Below are positions 31,946 to 41,555 of a stretch of 64,000 nt of DNA, piece after piece. Position 1 is the first letter of the stretch. The number at the start of each line of letters is the position of its first letter. The notes below the pieces were generated by a model, which worked only from the letters and a program-made list of their open reading frames with translations, was not told where the DNA came from and searched no databases. Source of the DNA: Paenibacillus lutimineralis (lineage in GTDB: Bacteria > Bacillota > Bacilli > Paenibacillales > Paenibacillaceae); NCBI RefSeq assembly GCF_003991425.1, contig NZ_CP034346.1, positions 4,935,501 to 4,999,500 on the forward strand. Direction: 5' to 3'. The position numbers and the translations under genes were made by a program.

Positions 31946-31975
31946 ATTATGCAGACTAGCTTGACAAGCCGGCAA
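31946..31975 (-). promoter_or_regulatory. Candidate promoter of ydcC-alr
   Basis: Minus-strand TTGCCG (31970-31975), 18-bp spacer, CATAAT (31946-31951). Moderate match. Confidence 0.35.
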
Positions 31976-31988
31976 GGAAGTATGTGTA

Positions 31989-32018
31989 TTGACCAGAGCG
32001 AGGCAAATGGAGTAAACT
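31989..32018 (+). promoter_or_regulatory. Promoter of the trpS T-box transcript
   Basis: TTGACC (31989-31994), 18-bp spacer, TAAACT (32013-32018), placing the start of transcription near 32025, just before T-box stem I. Confidence 0.6.
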
Positions 32019-32039
32019 TCAGTTATATTCAACAACCGT

Positions 32040-32358
32040 GAAGAAGGGTAAGTAAATTTGCGTCTCAGGGACCTACAGAGAGCCGGTGGAAGCTGCGAAC
32101 CGGTGTCCAGCGCAATATTGAATGGCCTTCCGAGTTGCTAACCGAACCGCCGCTGTTGCACAGTAGGCTTAGCCGGGCTTCCCACCGTTATCAACGGGAA
32201 CGGTATCCGAGATTTCATCATTTGATATCTTTCGTACCGTGAAGAGAAATCGCCAATCAGGAACTGTCAGGCTCTACTCAAGGTAGCCTAGTTCTGATGC
32301 GCGGTGAATTAAGGTGGTACCACGATAACTTCGTCCTTATTGGAGCGAGGTTTTTTTG
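32040..32358 (+). promoter_or_regulatory. T-box riboswitch (tryptophan specifier)
   Basis: Leader of about 320 nt with the T-box AAGGTGGTACCACG at 32311-32324, stem I with the AGCCGGTGG...GAACCGGTG distal arm (about 32080-32105) and a specifier TGG at 32123-32125 preceded by GAA, giving Trp. It is followed by a terminator hairpin (32326-32358) ending in T7. Uncharged tRNA-Trp would stabilise the antiterminator and let transcription proceed to the leader ORF and trpS. Confidence 0.93.
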
Positions 32359-32403
32359 TTTTTAAGAGCTTTGTTTAACACGCACTTTAAGGAGGTGATG
32401 ACC

Positions 32404-32631
32404 ATGGAAGATGGCTGGTGGTGGCAAGCAGATATCATGCAGTTGAATAGTTGCAGCTTTGGCTGCGCCATATCCATAACGGTCATCCCTCAGGATGGCT
32501 GTCCCCATTACAAGGAGGAGACTATCCATGAAAGAACGTATCCTAACTGGCGACCGAGTAACCGGCAAGCTCCATCTTGGGCATTATGCAGGAAGCCTGC
32601 AAAACCGCGTTGCTCTGCAGAGTCAATATGA
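32404..32631 (+). CDS. Leader ORF with three consecutive Trp codons before trpS
   Basis: A 75-codon frame starting MEDGWWWQAD with TGG at codons 5-7 (32416-32424). It has an almost perfect Shine-Dalgarno (AAGGAGGTGAT, 32389-32399) eight bases from the ATG, stronger than most genes here. It spans the trpS Shine-Dalgarno (32512-32520) and start (32528) and ends 104 bases inside trpS in another frame. The sequence resembles no protein I recognise (CSFGC, GCPHY). The design recalls the Bacillus rtpA (anti-TRAP) leader peptide, a T-box-controlled short ORF with three consecutive Trp codons that gates translation of the next gene. A regulatory leader is likelier than a functional protein. Confidence 0.6.
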   Translation: MEDGWWWQADIMQLNSCSFGCAISITVIPQDGCPHYKEETIHERTYPNWRPSNRQAPSWALCRKPAKPRCSAESI

Positions 32632-33514
32632 ATCCTATATCCTACTGGCCGATGTACAGGCACTGACAACCCATTTCGCAAATCCCGAGAGACTTCGTAA
32701 CGCTCTGAGAGGCATCACGCTCGATTATTTAGCAGTCGGCATTGATCCTGAGCAATCTACGATATTCGTCCAATCGATGATTCCAGAGATCGCCGAGCTG
32801 ACCGTCTTCTTCTCTATGTTCGTTACCGTCAATTCACTGCGTCATAATCCAACGATTAAGGCCGAATCCAAGAACAGCGGTCTGGACGAAATGTACTACG
32901 GCTTTCTGGGCTATCCCATCAGTCAAACTGCAGACATCCTGTTCTGCAAAGCCACGGTTGTGCCTGTGGGCGAGGATCAACTGCCCCATCTGGAATTAAC
33001 TCGTAAAATTGCCCGCCGGTTCAACGAGTTGTATCGACCGGTATTTGCGGAGCCACGTCCGATCATCAGCGAAAATTCCCGCTTAATCGGTACGGACGGT
33101 AACGCCAAAATGAGCAAAAGTCTCGGCAACGCGATCGAGCTTGATTCCACAACGGCGGAGGTTGAGCTGAAGATACGCAAAGCCGTGACGGACCCTTCCC
33201 GCATACACAAGCATGACCCCGGGCATCCGGATATTTGTCCAATCTACGCCTATCATCATGCTTTCCGGCCTGAAGGGGCCGCTGAGATTTACGCCGAATG
33301 CACCAAAGGAGCGATCGGTTGTACCGAGTGCAAGCAGCGACTTTGCACGGCGCTGAACACCCTTCTGGAACCGATGCGTGAACGCCGTTCCTTCTACGAA
33401 TCCAGACCGGGTGATGTCGACGATATTCTCAGCTCCGGTACGCGTAGAGCCCGTGCGATTGCACAGGAGACCATGCAGGAAGTTCGAGAAGCGATGAGCA
33501 TGAATTATTTCTGA
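32528..33514 (+). CDS. trpS: Tryptophanyl-tRNA synthetase
   Basis: A 328-residue class I synthetase: HIGH-type motif GKLHLGHYAGS at about 12-22 and KMSKS within GNAKMSKSLGN (about 194-204). Other TrpRS features such as DYLAVGIDPEQSTIFVQS are present. It charges tRNA-Trp and is expressed from the T-box leader. ATG with AAGGAGGAG eight bases upstream, embedded within the overlapping leader ORF. Confidence 0.96.
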   Translation: MKERILTGDRVTGKLHLGHYAGSLQNRVALQSQYESYILLADVQALTTHFANPERLRNALRGITLDYLAVGIDPEQSTIFVQSMIPEIAELTVFFSMFVTVNSLRHNPTIKAESKNSGLDEMYYGFLGYPISQTADILFCKATVVPVGEDQLPHLELTRKIARRFNELYRPVFAEPRPIISENSRLIGTDGNAKMSKSLGNAIELDSTTAEVELKIRKAVTDPSRIHKHDPGHPDICPIYAYHHAFRPEGAAEIYAECTKGAIGCTECKQRLCTALNTLLEPMRERRSFYESRPGDVDDILSSGTRRARAIAQETMQEVREAMSMNYF

Positions 33515-33528
33515 ATATATGAACGATA

Positions 33529-33576
33529 AAGAGGGTGTCCCTGGGCCATAGTCATGGCTTGAAAGGACACCCTCTT
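33529..33576. terminator. Hairpin after trpS, shared with the surface-protein gene
   Basis: Perfect 12-bp outer stem AAGAGGGTGTCC/GGACACCCTCTT with a long inner segment. It lies between convergent stop codons. Confidence 0.75.
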
Positions 33577-33583
33577 GGATTAG

Positions 33584-36500
33584 TTATTGGTTCATAGCGA
33601 CATAGATTATCTTCGCGACTTCCGCACGGGTGAGCTCACCCTGTGGGTCAAATTGATGATTCCCTTTGCCATTGATCACATTTTGCGTCTGCAGACGGTT
33701 TACCGCTTCCTTCGCCCAAGCTGAGATCTCAGCACTATCTTTGAAGACTGTATCCACCGTGCCTGCCGAGGATTTATGCAAATAAGACATCCAGCGGTCT
33801 ATGACAACAGCTGCTTCCTCACGCGTAATCTCTGCCTGTGGACGGAATGCGCCTCCGCTTCCTTGGATTAGTCCAAGCTCCGAAGCCACTGTCACATACC
33901 CCCCGTAGTAAGCGTTTGAGGCTACATCATTAAATGGCGAAGCTCCTTCTTTCGCTTGCAGTCCGGATGCCCGGACGAGAAGCGTGACGAAGTCGGCACG
34001 GCTAATCTTCTGATTTGGCTGGAAATGCTGCGAATCAACGCCGGTAATCACATGCTTGGCAGTCAGCTTCTGAATGAATTCCTGGGCCCAAGTACCTGCG
34101 ACATCCGCAAAAGCCTTATGATACTCAAGTACAGCGAACGAAGATAGCTGATCCGTTGTAAATTCCAGGCTGCCTTTATCAAAGGTACCACCCAAATATG
34201 CAGCTTGACCGCCAGAAATCCGATAAATATCGGCATAATCCCAGTTAAGCTGTTCAGGAGCGAGCGTTCTCTCTACCTTAACCGGTCCACCAAGACGCTC
34301 AATCGGTATCTCTTGGCCTGCTTTCACAGCAACCATTCGCAGTATATAGACAAGATCCGTGGAGCGATAATCTGCATTACTGTTCAAAATTTTCTGTAAA
34401 TCGGTCTGAAGAGATGCATTGGTAATCGTCTCGATATACAGAGTCACTTTGTCCGCTTCAATTGCATCGCTTGTCAGTGACGTTGCAGGAATCGTGAGAC
34501 TGACGGACCCAGCTTCAACTCGAATCGTCAGCTTGCGTTCTTGCAATTGTCCCAATACCGCTGTGTCCAAATCGAGCTTGGCCGCCTCACCCGCCTCCTG
34601 CAGTTGAATCAGGATTGTTCCATCTGCGGTTTGGAGCGCCTGTTCCAGAACCGGCTTACTGACAGAATAAGTGCCATCTTTACCTGCTTCAGCTACAATA
34701 ACTCCATCCTTCAGCTGGCTTGAGGAACCCGGATTTGGAGCAATCCCTCCATTGTTGCCCGCACCCGGAGTGGTTGTTCCCGGATTAGGAGTTGGGTCTG
34801 GTTTCGGCTCAGGATTCGGATCTGGACGGCCCGGGTCTGTTACACTCCCTGTATAGAATCCCCAAATATCGGAGGTGGCACTACCGCTAAACTCGTCATT
34901 TGCTCTAACATACCACTGATAGTAACGATCAGAGGTGAGACCGCTCCAAACTACTGAAGCATTTGCACCGCTCTCTACCTGCGCCTTCTGACCGATAAGC
35001 TGGTCGGTATAGACCTTCACACCAATGTAATCCGTAGCAACGCGCTTCGTCTTCGGCTGCAGATCAAGATCCAGCGAGAACTCGTCTTTGCCTGGGTAAA
35101 CTTCTGGATCATAATAGTTGTAATCATCTAAGTAAGGTGAGTAAGTCTTCATGTGCAACTTGTTATTCTTCATATCGAACTGCATCAAACGGATATATCC
35201 GAGTCCACCTTCCTCTGCACCCTGATAATCAGCCAGCATTTGATACACCTTGCGGTCGCTGATACCGTCCCCGTTATCATCCAGTTCATCAATTTTCAGC
35301 TGTGCGTCATGATAATGACCACTCAAGGCAGCAATCACGTTCTTATTAGGCTTAATAACCTTCTCGAAGATTTGATCCGCGATCGGAGCACGATTGTTCG
35401 ATACTAGCAAGTATTCATGCAAGGCCAGAATCGCCTTTCTCTCCGGATATTTTGCGACGACCTGATTCATCCATTCGATCTCTTTGTCACCCAATCCCCA
35501 ACCCATATAGACGATGATAAAATCATTGCCTCCTGCGGAAACAAGGTCATAGTGACCGCGGTTATTCTCGTACGAGCCGGCGAATGTCGGCATCTTCCTG
35601 AATCTGTCCTCGCCAAAGTATTTCCAGTAGTTCGTATAGTCATTTTGCTGGTGGCCTACATCATGATTGCCAGCCAATACGCCATAAGGAATGTTGGCAT
35701 CCTCCAGAACCTTCATATCCTTATCTGCTTCCAGCCACTGATATTCCTGGTATTCCTTATCGACGATATCGCCGGTGTGAATCACATATTTTAATTTGAT
35801 CCTGTCCTTATTGTCAGCGATCCACTCCACATTCTTCTGATAAATATAAGGATAGTCCTGTGAGTAATACTGTGTATCCGACATCCATAAGAAGGAGAAA
35901 TCATATGGATCATCACTGACCGGCCCTGATTTGGAGGCAGCGATCTCATCCTGAATCATGATCTGTATTGTATTAGCCTTCGCCTGCTTGATCATGTAGT
36001 CACCAACCAGGACATTAGCGCTAAGCTCGAAATCCTCTGTTCCAGCAATCTTGTAGACAAGCTGCTCCCATTGCTGCGCAGGCTCGCTCCATGCATACAG
36101 ACTAACTTTCCGTCCTTCAAGAGAATGCCCATTCCATACGATGTCTACTTGATCGGACGGCTTGATAGACGGATCCAAAGTAATCTCATAACGCTGATAT
36201 GGGAACTGATCCACCGCATCATTCACCAAATACTTACCATCCACCGCGCGGATATCTTCATATTCCTGTGCAGTTAAAGCCTGTTCGCCTTGCGGAACCA
36301 TCATCTTTGGCGGTTCGGTATCGGAGGCATTCTTATAACCTTTGAATCCTTCCGAACGATTCCCGTCATATTTATATCCTCGATAGAAGAACACATCCAT
36401 CGGATCTTCGGTTGGGTCCGTCACTTTCACCGTCAGATCAGGACGAAGAGATACCTTCTCTTGGCCCTGCTGCGGAGATATGAGCTCCGGCAGGTTCGGA

Positions 36501-39500
36501 TTCTCGTTCGGCACGCTGAAGCGAATCGTCTTTTGCGACTTATTGCCCACTTTATCGGCGGCTTCCAGAACGAGAACATGCTCTGCCCCCTTTAATTTTC
36601 CTGACGAAGTAGCATAAGGCAAGGCGATGGATTGATCATCCAGCTTCGCATCAAGCCGATCTATCCCTGCTCCATGATCCTCCGCGATCGCATCAATTGT
36701 GAACTCACCGCGATATTCCTTGCCGTCCTCTACAGTGGCCTGAATCGAAGGAGCAGTATTATCAACAATAACCGTGGACGTTAATTTATCTGTACCATGC
36801 AGCAGCTCAACACTATGCTCTCCATCGGCTACTTTACGAGTATCCCAGGAGTAAGCCTTAGATTTAAGCAGCTCTGGCGACAAATTGAAACGGAAGCCGA
36901 TCCATTCTTGTTTACCAGCGCTATCTCCCATCTTGATCTCTTTGTCACGTACCGCATAGTTAGGATCCCAGATTTCTGTGCCATCAGCCAGAAGCAACCT
37001 AACATTTTTAATCTCAAAATCATCCTTATTCTCTTCTATCCGGTCATCAAAAGGTGAAGACTTGGACCCTGCACGGATATAGATGGTATTATCCTCTCCC
37101 AATTGCAGGCGACTGGCTTCAATTGGAAATGATAATGTTGTATAGCTAGTGATCGGATCCATGAACGTATATAAGATCGTCTTGTCTTTTAATGCCGGAT
37201 CCCCCATCGTAATCGCATTTTTAAAATAATAGTCTACGCTGTTCGCTTCAAATACGAAGTAAGCGTCCTGCTCGAGCGCTGGGAAAGTATCCTGCTCGTT
37301 CAAGGCTTGTCCATTTATACGAAGCTGTAATTCGTCGGGACCTGCTTGTTCCGCTGTCCCTTTGAGCGTTATCTCTCCGTGAACAACCTCTCCATCCTTC
37401 ACATTTAGACGAAGCGGAGAGTGATCGGGGCCGCCGATCACGTTAACCCGTACAGTACTGGACGTGATCTCATTCGTACCGTCCGAGACTACGAAATAAT
37501 ACTCAATATACGAGCGGCCGATTAAATCAGCTGATGTTAATTTATAATGATACAGCTTGTCGTTATAGTCCTCTATCAGATTATGCTGGACGTATTCAGG
37601 CTGCTTGTCAGATTTGATAAATACCTGAACAGAGGCCACCTGACGATCATCCTTGGCAAAGGCCTGAAGGTGAATCGTGTCTGCCTGATCGACTACAGTC
37701 ACTCCGGTCATGTCTTCTATATCCGGTTCGATCGTATCAGGTACCACATGGACTGGAACAGCCGGTACCTGCGTAGGATTCACCATACCAGGCGTAGGCG
37801 CGTTGATGCCTGAGCTGATCTTAATCATCGTCGTACTGCCATCTATAGGATATTTGAACTCAATCGTTTTATCTTCTTTCGTCTCATCTCCTGCAGTTCC
37901 GTCATCATAGAGTATAGCGCTATTATAGTAAGCGGCCGAGATTTCTCGCCCCGTGTTGGTCTTGATCACGACGCCTCTGGAGCCTGAGTTGGCCATTCCA
38001 TCGCTCTGAATCTGGAATAGATTATCATTCAATACTAGATTGGTATGATAGAAATTGTTGAAATCTTCTACTGTATAACCGCTGTTCATGCTATTGACGA
38101 TCCAGAAGACTACCGACTTTTGGGCCGGAATTTTGAAATTAGTATTGGTCGAAGCCCATTTCACATCTGATCCTGGTCCCTTATCAGGGTAGCGATAATA
38201 GATTTTATAATTGTTGAAGTTTACTGGCTGATCCGTATTGTTATATATTTCGATAAATTCATAAGCATCGGAAGAAGTCCCCGTTACATTCGTCGAGTTC
38301 GGTACAAGCTCTGTCACTAGCAATTGAGGTGCGTGATCGGCATTAAATTCCGGGATATTCACTTTTACAGAATAGCTCTCCACCGTGCTTCTAACCCGGA
38401 TCTTATAATCCAGTCTAGACTCTGCCAGAGTAGCTGCCGGAATCGTAGCGCGATACTGCTCGCCACCTGAATTGCTCATCGTAACTATTGTATAACGTAC
38501 CTGTGAAGGCGTTTTGTACAGCAGCTGGACTTCCGGAATAGGATTGACGCCATCAGCAAGGTTCTTCACAGTGGCCAAGATTTCCAAGTCCTGTACATTT
38601 ACGGCTCCCGCCGGAGAATGAATAATTTCAGGCTGAGTCCCTTCCACTCTCTGAGTCAATTGTTCATCCTGCACAATCCCTGGCGTTGCCGGGGTCTTCC
38701 CGGCGGTTGGAAGGAGGACCATATCCACACGGTTCGTATCTGGGAGCTGGTACACGATCCCCTTATTTAACGAGACATGCTCTTTATCATAAGATGCCGA
38801 TACGATGACGGTGTCATCAACTGCGCTGCGGATTTGAATATTACGAGATGCTGTATTGGCCATCCCCCCGTTACCATTGATCCGGAATAGATTCACACCT
38901 TCTACAAGATCAGCGGCCGCACTGAAGTTACGGATAAACTCCTTCTCATCGATCGTCTCGTTCACCCCATTCATAACCCAGAAAACAATAGGTGAATGTG
39001 CTGGAATCGAGATATTAGAAGCCGGTGTCCATTTGTCTTTATTATTATAGTAAAAATAGTAATTTTGACCGAATTGAATCGTCTTGTCCGTATTGTTATA
39101 TACCTCTACATATTCATAGGCGTCTGAGCCAGACACATTGTCCGTATCTGGTACTAGCTCCGTGATTAACAAATCAGGGGAACTGTTAGTTCCTCCCGGC
39201 ACGCCGCTAATATCCTGAAGCTCTACATGATACCCCGTTGACCGAATCGATGACCCGCCCTCTTCAGCCACCTCGATATAATAATCGAGCTGCTGACCTT
39301 CAAGGCTATCTGCCGGGATAACGGCCTGATATGTACTATCTGCTATCCAATCTAGCGAAATCGGAGCTTGTGGTTGTGCATCGACCGCATAATATACCGC
39401 TCCCGTTACTGTTTGTCCATTACTAGTAATAGCAGCATCGATCATATAATCCTGCTGCTTATATGCAGCGGAAGGAACGTGATTAATCTGCAAGTCCATC

Positions 39501-39595
39501 GCCTTCGCTAATCCAGCTGGAACGACCAGTCCCATCAGTAAACAGCTCATGACGAGCAATGAAATCCACCGTGTGCCTCGTACTAAAATTTTCAA
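33584..39595 (-). CDS. Giant SLH surface protein with lamin-tail and metallophosphoesterase domains
   Basis: About 2003 residues. A signal peptide (residues 1-32) is followed by two lamin-tail-type beta domains (about 140-270 and 425-560; both contain LLITELVP or LLVTELVP with YEYVEVYNNTD or YEFIEIYNNTD), several Ig-like or carbohydrate-type modules (about 620-1100), and a calcineurin-like phosphoesterase (about 1265-1500) with SDTQ, GDIVD, GNHD and GHYHD metal ligands. A Pro-rich linker (PDPNPEPKPDPTP) and three SLH domains end the protein, anchoring it to the cell-wall polymer. It probably acts outside the cell on phosphate esters; substrate unknown. The TTG at 39595 gives the signal peptide; a GTG at 39658 adds 21 residues without a good site. 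Confidence 0.85.
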   Translation of the reverse strand: MKILVRGTRWISLLVMSCLLMGLVVPAGLAKAMDLQINHVPSAAYKQQDYMIDAAITSNGQTVTGAVYYAVDAQPQAPISLDWIADSTYQAVIPADSLEGQQLDYYIEVAEEGGSSIRSTGYHVELQDISGVPGGTNSSPDLLITELVPDTDNVSGSDAYEYVEVYNNTDKTIQFGQNYYFYYNNKDKWTPASNISIPAHSPIVFWVMNGVNETIDEKEFIRNFSAAADLVEGVNLFRINGNGGMANTASRNIQIRSAVDDTVIVSASYDKEHVSLNKGIVYQLPDTNRVDMVLLPTAGKTPATPGIVQDEQLTQRVEGTQPEIIHSPAGAVNVQDLEILATVKNLADGVNPIPEVQLLYKTPSQVRYTIVTMSNSGGEQYRATIPAATLAESRLDYKIRVRSTVESYSVKVNIPEFNADHAPQLLVTELVPNSTNVTGTSSDAYEFIEIYNNTDQPVNFNNYKIYYRYPDKGPGSDVKWASTNTNFKIPAQKSVVFWIVNSMNSGYTVEDFNNFYHTNLVLNDNLFQIQSDGMANSGSRGVVIKTNTGREISAAYYNSAILYDDGTAGDETKEDKTIEFKYPIDGSTTMIKISSGINAPTPGMVNPTQVPAVPVHVVPDTIEPDIEDMTGVTVVDQADTIHLQAFAKDDRQVASVQVFIKSDKQPEYVQHNLIEDYNDKLYHYKLTSADLIGRSYIEYYFVVSDGTNEITSSTVRVNVIGGPDHSPLRLNVKDGEVVHGEITLKGTAEQAGPDELQLRINGQALNEQDTFPALEQDAYFVFEANSVDYYFKNAITMGDPALKDKTILYTFMDPITSYTTLSFPIEASRLQLGEDNTIYIRAGSKSSPFDDRIEENKDDFEIKNVRLLLADGTEIWDPNYAVRDKEIKMGDSAGKQEWIGFRFNLSPELLKSKAYSWDTRKVADGEHSVELLHGTDKLTSTVIVDNTAPSIQATVEDGKEYRGEFTIDAIAEDHGAGIDRLDAKLDDQSIALPYATSSGKLKGAEHVLVLEAADKVGNKSQKTIRFSVPNENPNLPELISPQQGQEKVSLRPDLTVKVTDPTEDPMDVFFYRGYKYDGNRSEGFKGYKNASDTEPPKMMVPQGEQALTAQEYEDIRAVDGKYLVNDAVDQFPYQRYEITLDPSIKPSDQVDIVWNGHSLEGRKVSLYAWSEPAQQWEQLVYKIAGTEDFELSANVLVGDYMIKQAKANTIQIMIQDEIAASKSGPVSDDPYDFSFLWMSDTQYYSQDYPYIYQKNVEWIADNKDRIKLKYVIHTGDIVDKEYQEYQWLEADKDMKVLEDANIPYGVLAGNHDVGHQQNDYTNYWKYFGEDRFRKMPTFAGSYENNRGHYDLVSAGGNDFIIVYMGWGLGDKEIEWMNQVVAKYPERKAILALHEYLLVSNNRAPIADQIFEKVIKPNKNVIAALSGHYHDAQLKIDELDDNGDGISDRKVYQMLADYQGAEEGGLGYIRLMQFDMKNNKLHMKTYSPYLDDYNYYDPEVYPGKDEFSLDLDLQPKTKRVATDYIGVKVYTDQLIGQKAQVESGANASVVWSGLTSDRYYQWYVRANDEFSGSATSDIWGFYTGSVTDPGRPDPNPEPKPDPTPNPGTTTPGAGNNGGIAPNPGSSSQLKDGVIVAEAGKDGTYSVSKPVLEQALQTADGTILIQLQEAGEAAKLDLDTAVLGQLQERKLTIRVEAGSVSLTIPATSLTSDAIEADKVTLYIETITNASLQTDLQKILNSNADYRSTDLVYILRMVAVKAGQEIPIERLGGPVKVERTLAPEQLNWDYADIYRISGGQAAYLGGTFDKGSLEFTTDQLSSFAVLEYHKAFADVAGTWAQEFIQKLTAKHVITGVDSQHFQPNQKISRADFVTLLVRASGLQAKEGASPFNDVASNAYYGGYVTVASELGLIQGSGGAFRPQAEITREEAAVVIDRWMSYLHKSSAGTVDTVFKDSAEISAWAKEAVNRLQTQNVINGKGNHQFDPQGELTRAEVAKIIYVAMNQ

Positions 39596-39772
39596 GATCT
39601 TAACACTCTCCTTAGTCCATAATGTAAGCTCGTTTGATCCCTCGTCTTCTTTCGACACTTCTACTAGGGTACAACCGGTGTATTTGGACAGTATTAAGGA
39701 TTTGTTAAAAATAGATCTACTAAAAACTAAATGATATTCAGAAATTCATAGAATCTGACCTCTCTAAAAAAC

Positions 39773-39804
39773 AAAACCGGCGGATATAAACTCCACCGGT
39801 TTTT
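39773..39804. terminator. Hairpin between the 39.8-kb small gene and the surface-protein gene
   Basis: AAAACCGG(C)GGA / TCC(A)CCGGTTTT arms, T-rich on both sides; on the minus strand it ends the small gene. Confidence 0.7.
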
Positions 39805-39843
39805 CACTCCGTTCTAATATATTCTTCTACTTTTACGGGATCC

Positions 39844-40077
39844 TCATAACAAGAGGATGATAGCTAGCAAATCGAATAATACGAGCGGCAAAATGAACGG
39901 GAAGAAAGTAGCGTGCGCCTTGCTACCCTTATTATGAACCCCGGTCACCTTAAGCAGCAGCTTCTTGTCCGAGACCTTAATGATCGTCCCGTATAGAACA
40001 GCGCCTGTCTTTGTCTTGATCTTAACACGCTTATTCACATATTTTCGAGCTTCTCGATAACCGATTGATGTCGCCAA
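39844..40077 (-). CDS. Small SH3/Sm-like protein with C-terminal membrane segment
   Basis: A 77-residue protein. Residues 10-50 show a beta-barrel-like pattern, VNKRVKIKTKTGAVLYGTIIKV..KKLLLKV, similar to Sm-like folds, and the last 20 residues are hydrophobic (FFPFILPLVLFDLLAIILLL). It is paralogous in layout to 57290-57520. TTG start with AGGAGGTGA nine bases away. Similar small proteins occur as hypotheticals in Bacillales; function unknown. It is followed by the terminator at 39773-39804. Confidence 0.7.
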   Translation of the reverse strand: MATSIGYREARKYVNKRVKIKTKTGAVLYGTIIKVSDKKLLLKVTGVHNKGSKAHATFFPFILPLVLFDLLAIILLL

Positions 40078-40205
40078 ATGCGCTCACCTCCTGTGGTCTT
40101 GGCACAATATATGCGCACATCCCCAGTAGAGTGTGGGCTAACACCGGTGAACATCGATATGTTATTGGGCCGATACGAACGACTCTCTATTTAAGTATAA
40201 GCCTC

Positions 40206-41438
40206 TTAGGCCGCCTGATGATCCGTATACCCACTTGTTCGTTGCAGTTGCCGATGTGCTCTGAACAAGAAGGGGATGCCACACACCGTCGTAAGCGCCA
40301 AAATGGCGAAGATCAGCGCTGCAGAGGCAGCACCCAAAGAATTAAGCAGCAATCCGCCAAGTAATGGAGCCAATACATTTCCAAAATTGTTAAAGCCGAA
40401 CACGCCAAAATAGGTGCCCCGTAAATCTGGTTTGGCAATGCGATCGACTAGTACATCTGTCATGGTAAACATCAGTACTTCCCCGATCGTGAATATGACA
40501 ACTCCAAGCATAAAAGTCCATATCTGATGAAAGCTGCCAAATACGAGCATGCTTATAGCAACTAGAAGATTGCCTGCTATTAGGGGTAGTGCCGGGGAGA
40601 AACGACTGACGAATTTGACGATTGGATACTGCACGATCAGCACCACGACAGCGTTCAATGAGATCATGTACCCGAACCATTTCGCACCGTCTGTGACATA
40701 GGGGCTCATCTCCATATACTGGGCAAGCGTGGAGTCAAAATATCCGTAACCGAGTACACAAAAAATCATGCCAATCAACACATACATAAAAGTACGGTCT
40801 TTACCAGTTACTCGTAAAGCCTCTGACAAGGTTAATCGATCACCGCCTGAAGGCATCGCCCCTCCAATCTCACGATGAGCAAGAAACTGTACGACAAGTA
40901 ACACGCCATAGCTCAGATACACTATACCCGCGATAAGAAAGCCCAAACCCGATTGTGTCGTTCCTAACCACATGCCGAGCAGCGGTCCAAACACTACCCC
41001 GATATTGATGGCCGCATAGCGGAGATTGAAAATGAGTAGCTTGTTCTCCCGTGGTGTAATATCGGCTAGCAGCGCCCTGGAGGTTGGCTCGAACATAGCA
41101 CGGCATAATCCGTTCAGGGCGTTCATCATGAAGAAGACCCAGATCCGGTCTGCTGCCGCAAAGCCGAAGAAGACAAGCGACCAGCCAAATACCGAAATGA
41201 ATAGAACCGATTTCCGCCCGATAACATCGGAAATATATCCACCATAGAAGCTGGCGAAGACACCTATCAGAGAGCTGACCGCGACGACCGCCCCCGCTTC
41301 TGCCGGAGTCGAATGCAGAAATTTAATCAAATATATCGATAAAAATGGAATGCTCATCGAAGTGGCCATCCTGCCGAAGATCGTTCCAGCAATAATGGTC
41401 CAGCATAATGGATGAATCTGCTTCAACTGTGTATTCAT
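40206..41438 (-). CDS. MFS transporter
   Basis: A 410-residue protein with twelve predicted helices and the MFS loop motif GGYISDVIGRKSVLF after helix 2. It belongs to the DHA1-like drug-efflux type (YttB-like), but the substrate is not evident. The ATG at 41436-41438 has GGGAGG six bases upstream; the frame extends to 41486 without a site. Monocistronic, between the histidine-kinase gene and the small Sm-like gene. Confidence 0.83.
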   Translation of the reverse strand: MNTQLKQIHPLCWTIIAGTIFGRMATSMSIPFLSIYLIKFLHSTPAEAGAVVAVSSLIGVFASFYGGYISDVIGRKSVLFISVFGWSLVFFGFAAADRIWVFFMMNALNGLCRAMFEPTSRALLADITPRENKLLIFNLRYAAINIGVVFGPLLGMWLGTTQSGLGFLIAGIVYLSYGVLLVVQFLAHREIGGAMPSGGDRLTLSEALRVTGKDRTFMYVLIGMIFCVLGYGYFDSTLAQYMEMSPYVTDGAKWFGYMISLNAVVVLIVQYPIVKFVSRFSPALPLIAGNLLVAISMLVFGSFHQIWTFMLGVVIFTIGEVLMFTMTDVLVDRIAKPDLRGTYFGVFGFNNFGNVLAPLLGGLLLNSLGAASAALIFAILALTTVCGIPFLFRAHRQLQRTSGYTDHQAA

Positions 41439-41501
41439 TGGATGCCTCCCTTTTGCGAAGTAGTCTATCAGATTATTCCCCTTCACTTGGCTCCTGTCAA
41501 T

Positions 41502-41548
41502 AAAAAAAGAAAAGGGCCTGGTATCCCGAATTTCAGGTTCCAGAACCC
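41502..41548 (-). terminator. Terminator of the response regulator/histidine kinase operon
   Basis: Minus-strand GGG..CTGG / CCAGGCCC stem followed by UUUUCUUUUUUU. Confidence 0.7.
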
Positions 41549-41555
41549 AATCTAT

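Noticed and set aside
32356..32403. Upstream extension of the Trp-codon leader ORF to an ATG at 32356
   Set aside because: It begins in the terminator tail and has no Shine-Dalgarno; the ATG at 32404 has a near-perfect one. An ATG at 32398 is too close to the site.
39660..39760. Pho box upstream of the surface phosphoesterase (TTAACA-N5-TTAATA)
   Set aside because: Only two imperfect repeats at 11-bp spacing in AT-rich DNA; PhoP boxes normally need more copies.
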